Below are positions 34,725 through 45,774 of a DNA stretch of 64,000 nt, one piece after another (within the stretch, counting starts at the first letter, position 1; each line of letters begins with the position of its first letter). This DNA comes from Paraphysomonas bandaiensis (Eukaryota; Chrysophyceae). The stretch spans positions 186,001 through 250,000 of the forward strand of contig CBFFRP010000373.1 in NCBI GenBank assembly GCA_965644295.1. The letters are read 5' to 3'. The position numbers and the translations under genes are program-made. The notes under the pieces were generated by a model. The model saw only the letters and a program-made list of their open reading frames with translations. It ran no database searches and had not been told where the DNA came from.

Positions 34725-37509
34725 ATGAAGTATTTAGCTAGGAGTGTATCTAGCCACAAGAAAACTGTGTCTACAGTGAAGGAGCGATATATATATAGTC
34801 CATGGTCGTTATTCATCATGGTGCTCGTGTTGTCGATTCTTGTCTTATTCCCGCTATTGATTGAAGCTGGCTCAAAGAACCCCCTGTATTATGCTATGCG
34901 GTCCCGCAGAGTAATGTGCTGTGCTGCTGCCAGTGTCGGATGTTCAGCTCCACTTCTATTTGAATTGCTACTAGATTTAAGCAGTATTAAATCGAGTACA
35001 TTACTCCCAAGGTTTTTGCTGATAATGGGAGTCATGGTACCCGGTTTAGTGATTATATTAGGATCCGCCAGTTCTTTACTTTATGCAGCAATATATGGAG
35101 TAAAACACATAATGTTCGGGGGCGCTCTTATTTCTTATCTTATTGATAGTGCGATGTCGTTACGCCAAAAGAGGGCGCTACTTGTGTGTTACTTCACTGG
35201 AGTTGCCACTGTATTCATCGGGCGTGCGCGTATAATATTTCCTGGTGTCGTTGTGTATATTGTGACTGCAATTCTAGTTAGTGTTTTAGTTATTGAAGCG
35301 GCTGCACTGTTGTACTTATATCTACGGTCGATGCTAACCGATCTAACTGAGGCATTTTCTTCTAAATCGAAGAAGTGTCAATTCGTCTATGTATGTTGTC
35401 TTGTCGTTTATGTTCTCTTCTCCCATGCTATTTGGGTGAGTTTTGGGCTTAGTACGTGGGACAGGACTTCAGCTGCAGAATTGATTGCATATTTGTTATG
35501 CGATATGGTGATTGCTGTGGTGGCAATATGTGTTCCAACACGCCTTGCACGCCAAGAATCTGCCGTGTTAATGGTTTGTGATTGTTGAACTTTTGTTTTA
35601 ACCTGTAACATATTGTTAGCATAAATTGGAGTTTACAAAGCAGTTTATTCGATACATTTCTCACGAGTTACGGACCCCACTGAGCACAGTTATGCTAGGT
35701 ACACAGCTACTCACGAGCCTCTCGAAGACTATTCAACAGGAAGTATGGAAGTGTGACGAATCCTCGGAACTGCCCTCGTTAGCAGATAATGTAGCATCCA
35801 CTTCCACAAATGTGTATGCATCTTGCCACAGTGCAGTAGATGTGCTGAACGGGCTGCTCATGTTTGACAAAATTGAGGACGGCCATGTGCGTCTTCGACT
35901 GAAACCCCACAACCTAGTTAAGTCGATATCATCTTGGGCGGAGCCGTTTGCTAGTCAGGTGCTTGTTCGCATACGATGATGTAACACCCAAGGCGTACTA
36001 CTTTATGCTAGTATATTGTCACATTTACATGTTTTGTGTAACGTAGCTGGCAGGCAACTGAAGAGCGCATCAAGTTAGTGTATAGCGGAGATGAGTGCTT
36101 CCCAAGAGATGTGTATTCTATCTCTATCTCTATTGACGACGTAAAATTTACAATGGCAATGCGGAACTTGATTAGCAACGCACTCAAGTTTACTCCGGCA
36201 GGTGGCGCGGTTACTATATCTGCTCTCTTACTAGAAGAGCGAGAGGTCATCTTCATTGTATTATATATTTCGCGTGTCACTTTTGCTGTGTTGTTGTGGC
36301 TGTAGAGTGAAGGACCTTGTGTTCGAATCACCGTCAAAGATACAGGTTGCGGAATTCTTCCAGTATGTCCATGATGGTTACATTTGTGACACTAAGATAT
36401 TTAATGGCAGGAGAATCACTTTAATTTATTCAAGGACGTAGTGCATTTTAATGCAACGGAAGCTCGAAATGGGGAAGGGTCTGGCCTCGGACTGTACGGT
36501 AGGACTTGGCCTATATATATACAATTGTATAATTGTGTTTTCGTAGTATCACGACACATTATCAGTAAGCACGGTGGGTTGTTGAGCCTGGATTCCTCTG
36601 GGGTACCTGGCGAGGGCTGTGCATTTCATGTTGACCTTCCTATATTCCGTGAATCGCACACACCATCGACTCATACGATTTCCGTGTACTCACAAACACC
36701 TTCTCGACCATTGATTCTTAATAACAGCTCTGTGTCATCTGCCTCCCAAACAGAAGACCCAGAACCTTCTCATAGTCCGACGAATGTGCATAAAAGTACT
36801 AGCTTCGATTTTGTGCGGTACAGTAGGCACAAGCATCAGAGTGTTGTGCCTGTCACTTCTGTATATGGTGAAGGCAATGATGTAGTGCAGCTCAAGACGG
36901 CTCTAGTAGTTGATGATGTAAAGACATGTAGGAAAATGTTATCCCGAGTACTCAGACCATTTTTTGAAAATGTTATTGAGGTTAGCTTTATTGCATGTGA
37001 ACTCGCGTAATGTGTATTTGTTTTATCTTTCAGATGGATGATGGTGTCGGAGCTGTGGCAGCTGTCAAAAACTCCTTTGAAACGGAGCCTATCGATATGA
37101 TATTTTTGGATTCAGTGATGCCTAATATGAGTGGAATAGAGGCCTGTAAAATTATTAGGGAGATGGGTTTTGGAGGTCCTATCATAGCTGTGACGGGCAA
37201 CATTGTTCCAGAAGATGTGGAGGAATTCCTTGCTGCAGGAGCCGACAAGTTGGTGGGTAAGCCTATGAAACTCGATACCTTGGTCACAACATTGCAAGGT
37301 GCGCTCTTAAATAGTGTTGCACTATTCTAATGATGTTTGGTTTCATAGAATTTAAGGTATCGACCCTTCTTGATACAAGGCGTACATTGAATTCTCACTC
37401 GGCAATGTCCTTGGCGACAACACCTCAAAGCTCCTCTGCAACAGGCGATTTAGAGGCGGGTTGGAAATCCAAAAGTGACATGCTTTGTAGATTGGAAGAT
37501 GTCACATGA
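34725..37509 (+). CDS. Hybrid sensor histidine kinase with polytopic membrane domain and receiver
   Basis: Eight exons: 34725-35573, 35620-35958, 36054-36257, 36306-36362, 36411-36498, 36547-36980, 37034-37298, 37349-37509; 798 aa, exact frame. Residues 30-280 contain about eight hydrophobic segments. The HisKA H-box SHELRTPLS has its His near 298. The HATPase has the N-box NLISNALKF, G1 KDTGCGI and G2 GSGLGLY. After a Ser/Pro linker comes a receiver with the acidic pair in VVDD (about 632), phospho-acceptor Asp in FLDSVMP (about 682), the Thr of AVTGN and the Lys of VGKP. All phosphorelay residues are present, so it is probably active. No PAS or other known sensor domain is visible; the membrane part is presumably the sensor. 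The last intron (37299-37348) is the least certain: without it the protein ends 12 residues later at 37330. Confidence 0.9.
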
Positions 37510-38362
37510 ATAGACGAGACTTTCTACCAGTGGATGATATTTCACCTGATGACACACGAGCTTGATCTAATACATGTATATATAATCCTTTATTTTATTG
37601 ATAGTTGAAGGTGGGCAGGTATATGTTGGATATTTCGTTTCATATTGTCGAATTTTAGTGTTAAAGTACCATTGCAGGATAATATTGAAGCTAAATTGGT
37701 AGATTTTACTTTGTTATGAGTAATGTAAATTAATGACGAAGTATGCTTGCAGAATACGAAGGTGTTATTGAGCTATATTCTTTAACCTAGTCCTATTGGT
37801 TGAAATAACCTCTTCGAAATAATGAATAATTCTCAGTAGGCAAATTTCAGTGAAAAACTTGTTGTAAATTAGTATTATCCGCATTAATATCTTTAAGTAA
37901 AGATAAGTTGAATCAACAAAAAACGGTTCTACTAAAGATTACTACAACAGAGATGCAAATCGCGTGCTAGGGTTTGGAAATTATACAAAAGTATTCAAAA
38001 TCTTGTGAATAGCGCTGGATAGTAGTACAACCAAACATGAAAGAATTATGCTTGTCTGCCTCACACAGATACCCTTTATTACGGTGCCTGTGCGGCATTA
38101 TGCTATGCGTGATTTGTAATAGTCATCACTCACATGTATAGAAGTTTGTTGGAAATTACTCATCCTTAACAAGATCTCACGGAGAATTTGTCGTTAGACT
38201 AGATAGATTTATTAATGTCGTTTACACAAAGTTGTGATACAAACAACACATATTGAAAATCTGATTATTAAGAAGCGCAAGCTTGTGCGTTGCCGCGACC
38301 AACCTAACAACTCGCGCGACACTATGCATAACATGACTCTCATCTAGTTACTATTGCATGCA
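37510..38362. other. Intergenic region left of copia-B
   Basis: AT-rich, no plausible ORF. It ends at the CCGAC target site of copia-B. Confidence 0.5.
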
Positions 38363-38367
38363 CCGAC

Positions 38368-38660
38368 TGTTGAGATCTGAAGATTCTATATACTTGCAAT
38401 TGAGTGCAGTATTATGTGAGATGCAAGGATCGAAAGATATATATGTAATTAGTACATTATATTATGTAGTATGAAACTGAAGTAGAAGTGGATGACTATA
38501 CAGGATACGATAACTGAGTGTGTGGTTTGTACACTATAGTAGTAAATGAATGGTGTTGAACACATCGAACACAACTTAGGTTCTTTATCATGTAATGTTT
38601 ATAATTTCATCTTATCAGTTGAGAATAGTAAACCTTAGCAAATAATGTCAACTTCTGTTA
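38368..38660 (+). repeat. copia-B 5' LTR
   Basis: Starts TGTTGAGATC, ends CTTCTGTTA. Its last 16 bases contain the ATG (38645) that opens the polyprotein frame. Confidence 0.95.
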
Positions 38661-41600
38661 TGGTAGCGAATGCTAGTTGTAGGGATGGGGAAGATGACAA
38701 GAAGCTACGGTTTGACAAGAACCAAGCAGACTATTCAGCGAGAAAAATCAAGATGCATCTAATGAAGAAAAACCGAAACCATCTTGGTTTGGAGGACCCG
38801 CCAGCCGGAGGAAGGAATTTAGAGTCATGGAGAGAGCGTAATGATACCTGTGTTAGTACTATTTGGGAGGCTTGCGAGCATGACCCTGATGTGTTGGAGG
38901 TAGCCAATCAATATTTGGAGGGGAAGACAATTTTACCTGCTGATGATCCTGCTAAGGAGGTGTTATCCAGTGAGCTCCTTCAGACACTGGTTGATAGGTT
39001 CAGAGGCGAGATTGGGACTGTATTGGAGAAGACTACGGCAGAATACCATTCGTTCAAAATAAGGCCGGGGGAAAAGGTGTCTGTTGGGGTAGATCGACTG
39101 AACGGTATAATCCAGAAGCTCATAAAATTGGGACAACCGCAGACAGAGGCAAGTAAATTAGCAAAGATAAAAGCAGCGCTGCAGATAGAGGAATTACATG
39201 ATTTATGGATGTCGGTAGCGATGATGCCTAAAGCAACAACTACATTTGATTCGGTGAAAGAGGCTTGTGAAGAGTATGACGAGGCTATGACGCAGCTGAA
39301 GAAACTAAAGGGAGACAAATCTGAAGAGATCAATTTTACGGCGTCGAAGGAGCCAGTGGTTTGTTCATTTTGTCGGAAGAAGGGACATGTAGCAGCGAAT
39401 TGTTATGCTAAGGAACGACAAAGAAAAATGGATAAGTTCAAAAGAAAAGGGAAGACAAAGGAAAAGGCTTCGAAGAGTGTGCAGCAGCCAGGATCAAAGG
39501 ATTATACTGGTTGTCATATCTGTGGAGATTTTAGTCATAAAGCCCGACAGTGCAAGTCGAAAAAACGGAAGAACATAAAAAACCCGGATAATGAGAATCC
39601 TCGAAAATCGAACAGGAAATTCGAGACAGAATGGAAGAAATACGTCAACGACGGAGAGTCGTCGGATGATGAAGCGAATATGTTTGGAGAAGAGGTTTTG
39701 CTATCGGTGGATACGTCGGAAGAACCTCGTGTATATCTGGACAGTTGTGCAAGTAAAAGACTGTTTATAGTAAAGGATAAAATTGCACTGGAGTCATTTA
39801 CTCCTGAGTTTGGGGCAATCCAACTAACTAGAAAGGGTTCTCAATTGGAGACACAGGGAACTGGTACATTCGGGGAATGGAGAGACATCAGAGTTAGTGA
39901 AGAAGCGGTGAAGAACATTGTGTCAGGAGGAATGCTGAGATCAATGGGATACGGATTACAACTGCTTCGAAAGCCTAAAATCGTGGAATTGGACTCTGGA
40001 AACGAGGTGTTGACTGGAGAGTACGATGAGCATGGAGGAATGCCGTATGTGGACTTGATGGAGGTGTTAAATCTGCCAAATGTGTCTATGTGCAATCAGA
40101 TGGAGGAGGTAAATTTGTCGGATAATACAGGACAAGATGCGTTGGATCGCTTACATGAGCGTACTGGACATGTCTCGAAATCGAAGTTAATAGAAGCTCA
40201 CCGACACATGTTATTCAGAGGATCAGGACTACAACGACATCACCTTTCGAAGGCAAAGGAGAAGAGTTGCAAGAAACCCCTGTGTAAATGGTGTGCCAAG
40301 GCGAAGATAACCAGGCATTCGTTCAAATCACGGGACAACGAAGAGCTAAGCGCAGTCAGGTTTCTGGAACGAGTGACAGCGGACATCTCAGTCTACCTGA
40401 ATTGTGAATCCAGACAAGGGTATAAGTACGTGCTCCTATTCACGGACTTAGCAACAAAGATGATATGGGAATATGGATTGAGGACTCGAAGCGGAGAGGA
40501 GGTGTTCAAATGTCTAAGACACTTGTGCGAGGTCCACTTAGTGAAGTACGAGGGGTGGAACCGTATAGTGGAGTATCATGCCGATGGAGGATCCGAACTT
40601 ATTAGTCAGCAGATAAGAGAGTATCTGTTGCAGCGATATGGGACTCGGGTGTCACATACAACACGAGACACGCCAGAGCTCAACGCGGTGTCTGAGAGGA
40701 AATTCCGAACAATTGGGGAGATGACACTGACGATGTTGACGGCATCTGGACTTCCAAAGTCGTTCTGGTTTGATGCTTATCAAACTGCATGTTACATTGT
40801 GCGACGAATGCCAACTCGGACGTGGCAAGGATGGATGTCTCCATATGAGTGTGTCCCAGGGGGGAGCGTTCCCAGCCTATCGTGGCTACGGAAATGGGGG
40901 TGCAAAGCATATGTGCTAACACCCAAGGCCGACAGGAGGAAGGACTGGGAGGACAAAGCAATGACAGGTTATTTCATAGGGTATCCAGCTGATCGAAAAG
41001 GATACAAGGTGCTAGTGGGGGACACCGTAGTACACTCTGTACATGTATTATTTGATGAATCGGTACCTGAGAGGTCTCAGGATTATTATAGAGAGCTGGA
41101 GGAGGCTCAAGTGGCTATAGATCCCGAGGCTCGTCAACCGGGTGAGTTTGAGTATCTTATCGGAAAGCACCATGAGGATGGTGGTCTGCTATACAAGACT
41201 AACAGAGTGGTGATAAGGAAGGGACTTATTGTGGGATACCGGTCGTTGGTTACTGGTAACCAGGTTCAAGTGGAGGATAAAACTCCTATTCATATTGCTG
41301 ACATCAAGAAGATGACAGAGGATCTTGCGCAGAGGGTGGTTAGGGCCAGAGTTACTGACAACCGTGACGGCGGTATCAGCGGAGTGGTGCCACAGCAGTC
41401 GGAAAGTGGGCAGGTGCAGCCCCAGGCTGACTCAGCATTACCTTCGGGGGAAGGGACCCCTGCCGAGAATCATCCGCACGGCAAACGCGCAAGAACTCCA
41501 AGGACGGTAACGAATGTGTCGGTGTTAGGACAAATCCATCATTTGAGTGATGAGAGTGATGTGAGTGACCTTTTACAGGAGGCAGACTCAGTAGTGTGGA

Positions 41601-43246
41601 TGTCAGCGGAAGAGTCGACAGTGCCTCAGACACATCGTGAGTCCTTGGAGAGTGCCGAGCACAGGGAGTGGAGACGAGCTCGCCGTGTAGAGCGAGAGGG
41701 TTTGGCGAAGCGAGATACCATGGAGGTGACTCGTATACCGGACGGAGTCGTCCCACTGCACTCCAAGTACGTCTATGGAAAGAAGTACGATAAGGAGGGA
41801 GAGGTCCGCCGATATAAGGCTCGTCTTGTAGCAATCGGTTGTGGACAGCAGTCGAGTGGTTGGGCGAACCATTTCGCACCCGTTGTTAAGGGGGTAACAG
41901 TGCGACTGTTAATCGCCATAGCTTTCGTGATGAACATGGTAATTCATCAACTGGATGTGTCTAACGCATTTCTATATGCAGATATAGAGGGGGATGTATA
42001 TATGAAGGCAACTCCGGACTTTCAGCTGCCTGAGGGGTACTGCTTTAAGTTGAAGAAGTCGTTATACGGGCTTCGGAGTTCCCCGCGGTCGTGGTGGAAA
42101 ACATTGGATAAATTCATACGATCTATGCATTTTAAACCATGTGTATTAGACCCGTGTTTGTATTATCAGTATAAGGGTGATGAATTGATATTATTAACGA
42201 TATATGTGGATGATATCCTAGTGTTAGGTCGTGATGTCAACATAGTGAAGGATATTAAAGCTCAACTGTGTGCCCGGTTTGATATGAAGGATATGGGCGA
42301 GATGGAACATTTTCTGAATGTTCGAGTCACAAGAACGCCAGAGTATATTCGTCTTGACCAATCAGTATATGCGGCTAAGATCTTAGAAAAGTTTGAAAAG
42401 TATCTTGGGTCACCGCGAAAGGTACGGAAGAGTCCTCTACCGGCGGAAGCAATGGATTTAGTGGCAAAAGGGGCACGGCATGAGCATACCGAGGAGGAAC
42501 AGCTTATAGTAGATAACTTCCCATATCGGCCGCTGATAGGTGCATTACTATATCTCTCGATGAACACGAGGCCGGATATTGCCTATGCAGTGGGAGTACT
42601 GTCTCGGTTCAGTAATAAGGTGAATATTGAAGTATGCAAGCTATTAACACATGTATGGCAATATATTCGTGGTTCTATTGACAAAGGGATTCAATATGGG
42701 AGTAGACGGTTCGACTTCCATATGTTTACTGACGCGGATTGGGCGGGAGATCAGCTCTCCAGGAAGTCCACGTCGGGGTACGTTGGGTTTGCAGCGGGAG
42801 GGCCTATAGTCTGGCAGTCCAAACTGCAGACGACAGTGGCAACGTCAAGCATGCAGTCTGAGTATCAGTGTATTTACTCGGGTCTCCAAGAAGTGCTATG
42901 GGTTCGGGGGGTGACGGGTGAGATTAAGTTGAGGCTCATCAAACCCACACCATTCTTCATCGACAGTCAGAGTGCCCAGGATTTGGCCGAAAACCCAGTG
43001 TTTCACAAGAAGTCGAAGCACATTGAGATTAAGTATCACATGGTGAGAGAGCACGTGGATCCCAATCAGTTCAATACGATTAAGTTAGTGCATGTGCATA
43101 CATCGCAACAAGCAGCAGATATTTATACAAAGTCATTGGTTGGTTTATCATATATGGAGCAGAGAAAGAGAAATCTTGGAGAGAAAGTTAAGAGTTCCAC
43201 TGAAGTGATTAATGAGGGACCAAGGGATAAAAGAAGGCGCAAGTAG
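38645..43246 (+). CDS. copia-B gag-pol polyprotein
   Basis: 1,533 aa, no stop or shift. The gag region covers residues 1-235. Two CCHC knuckles follow: CSFCRKKGHVAANC near 240 and CHICGDFSHKARQC near 297. Protease is YLDSCASKRLF (D-S-C in place of D-S/T-G) near 366. Integrase has an H-H-C-C finger (HERTGH to CKWCAK) and Asp-Asp-Glu in VTADIS, HADGGSE and NAVSERKF. RT has HQLDVSNAFLYAD and YVDDILVLG. RNase H has FTDADWAGD, SMQSEYQ and a final ADIYTKSL. The first ATG is in the LTR; a second in-frame ATG at 38660 straddles the LTR end and could be the real start. Confidence 0.95.
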   Translation: MSTSVMVANASCRDGEDDKKLRFDKNQADYSARKIKMHLMKKNRNHLGLEDPPAGGRNLESWRERNDTCVSTIWEACEHDPDVLEVANQYLEGKTILPADDPAKEVLSSELLQTLVDRFRGEIGTVLEKTTAEYHSFKIRPGEKVSVGVDRLNGIIQKLIKLGQPQTEASKLAKIKAALQIEELHDLWMSVAMMPKATTTFDSVKEACEEYDEAMTQLKKLKGDKSEEINFTASKEPVVCSFCRKKGHVAANCYAKERQRKMDKFKRKGKTKEKASKSVQQPGSKDYTGCHICGDFSHKARQCKSKKRKNIKNPDNENPRKSNRKFETEWKKYVNDGESSDDEANMFGEEVLLSVDTSEEPRVYLDSCASKRLFIVKDKIALESFTPEFGAIQLTRKGSQLETQGTGTFGEWRDIRVSEEAVKNIVSGGMLRSMGYGLQLLRKPKIVELDSGNEVLTGEYDEHGGMPYVDLMEVLNLPNVSMCNQMEEVNLSDNTGQDALDRLHERTGHVSKSKLIEAHRHMLFRGSGLQRHHLSKAKEKSCKKPLCKWCAKAKITRHSFKSRDNEELSAVRFLERVTADISVYLNCESRQGYKYVLLFTDLATKMIWEYGLRTRSGEEVFKCLRHLCEVHLVKYEGWNRIVEYHADGGSELISQQIREYLLQRYGTRVSHTTRDTPELNAVSERKFRTIGEMTLTMLTASGLPKSFWFDAYQTACYIVRRMPTRTWQGWMSPYECVPGGSVPSLSWLRKWGCKAYVLTPKADRRKDWEDKAMTGYFIGYPADRKGYKVLVGDTVVHSVHVLFDESVPERSQDYYRELEEAQVAIDPEARQPGEFEYLIGKHHEDGGLLYKTNRVVIRKGLIVGYRSLVTGNQVQVEDKTPIHIADIKKMTEDLAQRVVRARVTDNRDGGISGVVPQQSESGQVQPQADSALPSGEGTPAENHPHGKRARTPRTVTNVSVLGQIHHLSDESDVSDLLQEADSVVWMSAEESTVPQTHRESLESAEHREWRRARRVEREGLAKRDTMEVTRIPDGVVPLHSKYVYGKKYDKEGEVRRYKARLVAIGCGQQSSGWANHFAPVVKGVTVRLLIAIAFVMNMVIHQLDVSNAFLYADIEGDVYMKATPDFQLPEGYCFKLKKSLYGLRSSPRSWWKTLDKFIRSMHFKPCVLDPCLYYQYKGDELILLTIYVDDILVLGRDVNIVKDIKAQLCARFDMKDMGEMEHFLNVRVTRTPEYIRLDQSVYAAKILEKFEKYLGSPRKVRKSPLPAEAMDLVAKGARHEHTEEEQLIVDNFPYRPLIGALLYLSMNTRPDIAYAVGVLSRFSNKVNIEVCKLLTHVWQYIRGSIDKGIQYGSRRFDFHMFTDADWAGDQLSRKSTSGYVGFAAGGPIVWQSKLQTTVATSSMQSEYQCIYSGLQEVLWVRGVTGEIKLRLIKPTPFFIDSQSAQDLAENPVFHKKSKHIEIKYHMVREHVDPNQFNTIKLVHVHTSQQAADIYTKSLVGLSYMEQRKRNLGEKVKSSTEVINEGPRDKRRRK
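38661..38676 (+). promoter_or_regulatory. copia-B primer-binding site
   Basis: TGGTAGCGAATGCTAG begins at the first base after the LTR. TGG pairs with a tRNA CCA end and TGGTAGC resembles initiator-Met-type sites. The site lies inside the open reading frame. Confidence 0.7.
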
Positions 43247-43370
43247 GTACTGAGTTTTTTAGACAGAGGTTTAGACTTAGAGATGAGTCTATTTTACTGT
43301 CAAGAATTTTTTTATCTCAGGCATTCAATAGCTGGGAGGCGTCATAGTACAACACTCAATTGAGGGGGAG

Positions 43371-43663
43371 TGTTGAGATCTGAAGATTCTATATACTTGC
43401 AATTGAGTGCAGTATTATGTGAGATGCAAGGATCGAAAGATATATATGTAATTAGTACATTATATTATGTAGTATGAAACTGAAGTAGAAGTGGATGACT
43501 ATACAGGATACGATAACTGAGTGTGTGGTTTGTACACTATAGTAGTAAATGAATGGTGTTGAACACATCGAACACAACTTAGGTTCTTTATCATGTAATG
43601 TTTATAATTTCATCTTATCAGTTGAGAATAGTAAACCTTAGCAAATAATGTCAACTTCTGTTA
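43371..43663 (+). repeat. copia-B 3' LTR
   Basis: Identical to the 5' LTR by eye over 293 bp, followed by CCGAC. Confidence 0.95.
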
Positions 43664-43728
43664 CCGACAAGTGCTCAACTATACAACACGATTTAGTTAG
43701 CTACATGGGCATACGACGAGTTGCGTGT

Positions 43729-44380
43729 TTAAGCCGGATCATACGCTCCTGCCCAATCTACTTGTCCTAATACAAACAACTTGCGGTCGGTGTCTTCGGC
43801 ATATGTCTCCTGTATATGCGGCAGATCTTTAGGGCCCTCTTCAAGGTGGTGTTCACAGCAGCAGGTAGTCTGGAAGGGAGAATAAAGTAGCTCTATAGCG
43901 CCGGGTCCTCCCACGGTCACGAAGCGGTCTCACTGGTGCAATTTTGCACACTGACGCATGAAACAGACATCTACCAAAATCTGTTACAAATTCAAGCTGA
44001 CTCCAATGTCTTCCCTCCATTGTGTGCACTCATCCAGCACATGCATCCACCTTGCACTCTTCTCCCGACGAGTGACTTACACTAGTAGGAAACCGTGCAC
44101 CTTCCCCGCTCGGATGAAAACCTACTAAGCAAGAATAACATAAAAGCACCACAAATGTACCTGACACTGCTTGGAGAACAGTGCCAGAGCCTTGATATAA
44201 TCTCAATGACCTGGGTCAGGAGAAACCAAGACTAGGCAGTAGACGTGTGAGAAGACATGACAGGTCTAATCACATCATTGCCATTGCCATGCATCCATGA
44301 GGAAAGTTTGACGCATTACCTCGGTCATTGGCCACACAGATACCGAATAATGTGAACTCATACTCAGCATCAATCACTCA
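43729..44380 (-). pseudogene. Possible spliced gene or gene remnant, function unknown
   Basis: On the minus strand several short open segments look protein-like and are bounded by GT or AG: a stretch reading VIDAEYEFTLFGICVAND near 44320-44370, then KVHGFLL near 44085, WMHVLDECTQWREDIG near 44030, and a last open segment 43920-43729 ending LFVLGQVDWAGAYDPA then TAA. I could not join them all in one frame without stops, and the repeat copy R2a begins just upstream. This suggests a gene broken by repeat insertion, or a real gene with exons I mis-set. I do not recognise a family. Confidence 0.3.
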
Positions 44381-44439
44381 AATCAAACGCAGGGAGCAAG
44401 CAGAATGTTGATATACCTGACATCTGCTGACTTCAGGTG

Positions 44440-44766
44440 TTTTGAGTTCTTAAGGTGAACATCCCGGATGCTTAACTTCAGCAGGCAGCCCAATACCCCG
44501 GTTACCCTTCTGGTGGGCCCTGTCCCGGATGCCCTTGAGGTGGGCCCATTCCCGGATGCCTGTTTATTCGTCAGGGCCCAAAGACGTCTACACAAGTGAC
44601 ACTTATTAGTGTCCCTTGTACCACACAAGCATTTGGCTATGAGTGGGCAGAACAATATATCTGCTGACTATATAATATGCGGCTCACGTTAGTTTCCCGG
44701 AGAAATATCTCCGGTACTTATCCCCCAGAACACCACGAAAAGGTGCGAGTCCGACTTTGTTGAGGG
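44440..44766 (-). repeat. Dispersed repeat R, copy R2a (first half, inverted)
   Basis: The reverse complement matches the first half of R3b: CCCTCAACAAAGTCGGAC start, CCGGAGATATTTCTCCGG palindrome, the TAGTCAGCAGATA block, and the GC-rich part. TCCCGGATGC occurs three times here (44462, 44523, 44550) as against one related copy in R3b. Confidence 0.75.
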
Positions 44767-45027
44767 ACAAACAACACAAACTCATTTTGTTCCACTCAGA
44801 ATATCCTACATATGCGTGGGATACTAAACATATCTTGAAAGATCAAACTATAAAGTTATCGAGGCCTTAGCTTTCCATATTTTTGATGAAGACGCACAAT
44901 TATCTGCTTATGTATAACAATAATGTGTCCCACCAGTCCTGCTAATACTGAAAATCGATGTGCATAAATGGCATCAATAAATTTAACTCCCTTGTCATGT
45001 TATACTCGCCACCCAGCAAAGGATGTG
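44767..45027. other. AT-rich spacer between R2a and R2b
   Basis: About 260 bp, no ORF and no match to the other R copies that I can see. It separates the inverted first half of R from its direct second half. Confidence 0.4.
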
Positions 45028-45159
45028 ACACACAAGCAGCTTTTGAAGCGCTACGTAGTAGGCTATCAGAGTTTAGCGCTAGTTAGTTACTTGTTATGTT
45101 ACACTGGTTCTGACTCTTAAACGTTAAACGCCTATTGCTAATAATAAGACATTCACTAC
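45028..45159 (+). repeat. Dispersed repeat R, copy R2b (second half, direct)
   Basis: Matches the second half of R3b and R1 from CACAAGCAGCTTT to AGACATTCACTAC, with scattered differences. At 45225-45290 the sequence AACAATTAATTGACATGCAGCTC resembles the 3' end of the hAT element at 54190-54216. Confidence 0.7.
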
Positions 45160-45774
45160 ACTCCAATTAACGGAATATAACGTATTACGTATTCGTATTA
45201 ATGGCTGTTTGTTAAAGAAATGAAATATTATATTAATACTTGTTACAATTTCAGTAATAAACAATTAATTGACATGCAGCTCTATTTAGAAGTTGATATT
45301 CGGTTAGAGTGGAAAATTTTGGCATTAACGAGGTGAATTCCTCAAGCACGTAATCATCTTCGCCACTGCTGACTCAAAATCGTAAGTAATTTTTGACAAG
45401 AATTTCTATTCGTTTTACGAGGTGGGCACACGGGCACACTAAAACAGGCAGGTATGATGAGGTATTTCAGCTATTTTAACAAGGTTGAATAATATACCTC
45501 ACTCGTTGTATTGTTATACACAGCATATTCCTGTGGTTATTGAACATTGTACATGGGTTCAAATTTTGAATTAACGCAAGTAATACTCCAATTACAACTT
45601 ATAAAGCAACAATTATAGAATGAGTAGCTATACAACTTTAATAGTGAACACTCGGCGGGCAATCACAACCGTTTTTCTCTATTATGAAAAAGCAATGCAA
45701 TACCCTCCTTGGTAAAATACGTAAGACAACTAAGCCATCTTTCTCGATACGCGGTGATATTGTGAAAACGTTTA
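45160..45774. other. AT-rich region with hAT-like end, downstream of the GRK gene
   Basis: It contains the hAT-like terminal match near 45270 and otherwise no coding signal. It includes the 3' end of the kinase transcript. Confidence 0.4.

Larger units (their letters stand above)
38368..43663 (+). mobile_element. Ty1/copia retrotransposon copia-B, intact
   Basis: Two 293-bp LTRs (38368-38660, 43371-43663) that I read as identical, flanked by the 5-bp duplication CCGAC (38363-38367, 43664-43668). One uninterrupted polyprotein lies between them. TGGTAGCGAATGC follows the 5' LTR directly and fits a tRNA 3'-end primer site. A purine tract TTGAGGGGGAG lies against the 3' LTR. Everything needed for an autonomous element is present, so insertion must be very recent. 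Confidence 0.96.

Noticed and set aside
34725-37330. Several separate small genes at the histidine kinase locus
   Set aside because: The pieces join through consensus introns in one frame and carry consecutive domains of one hybrid kinase.
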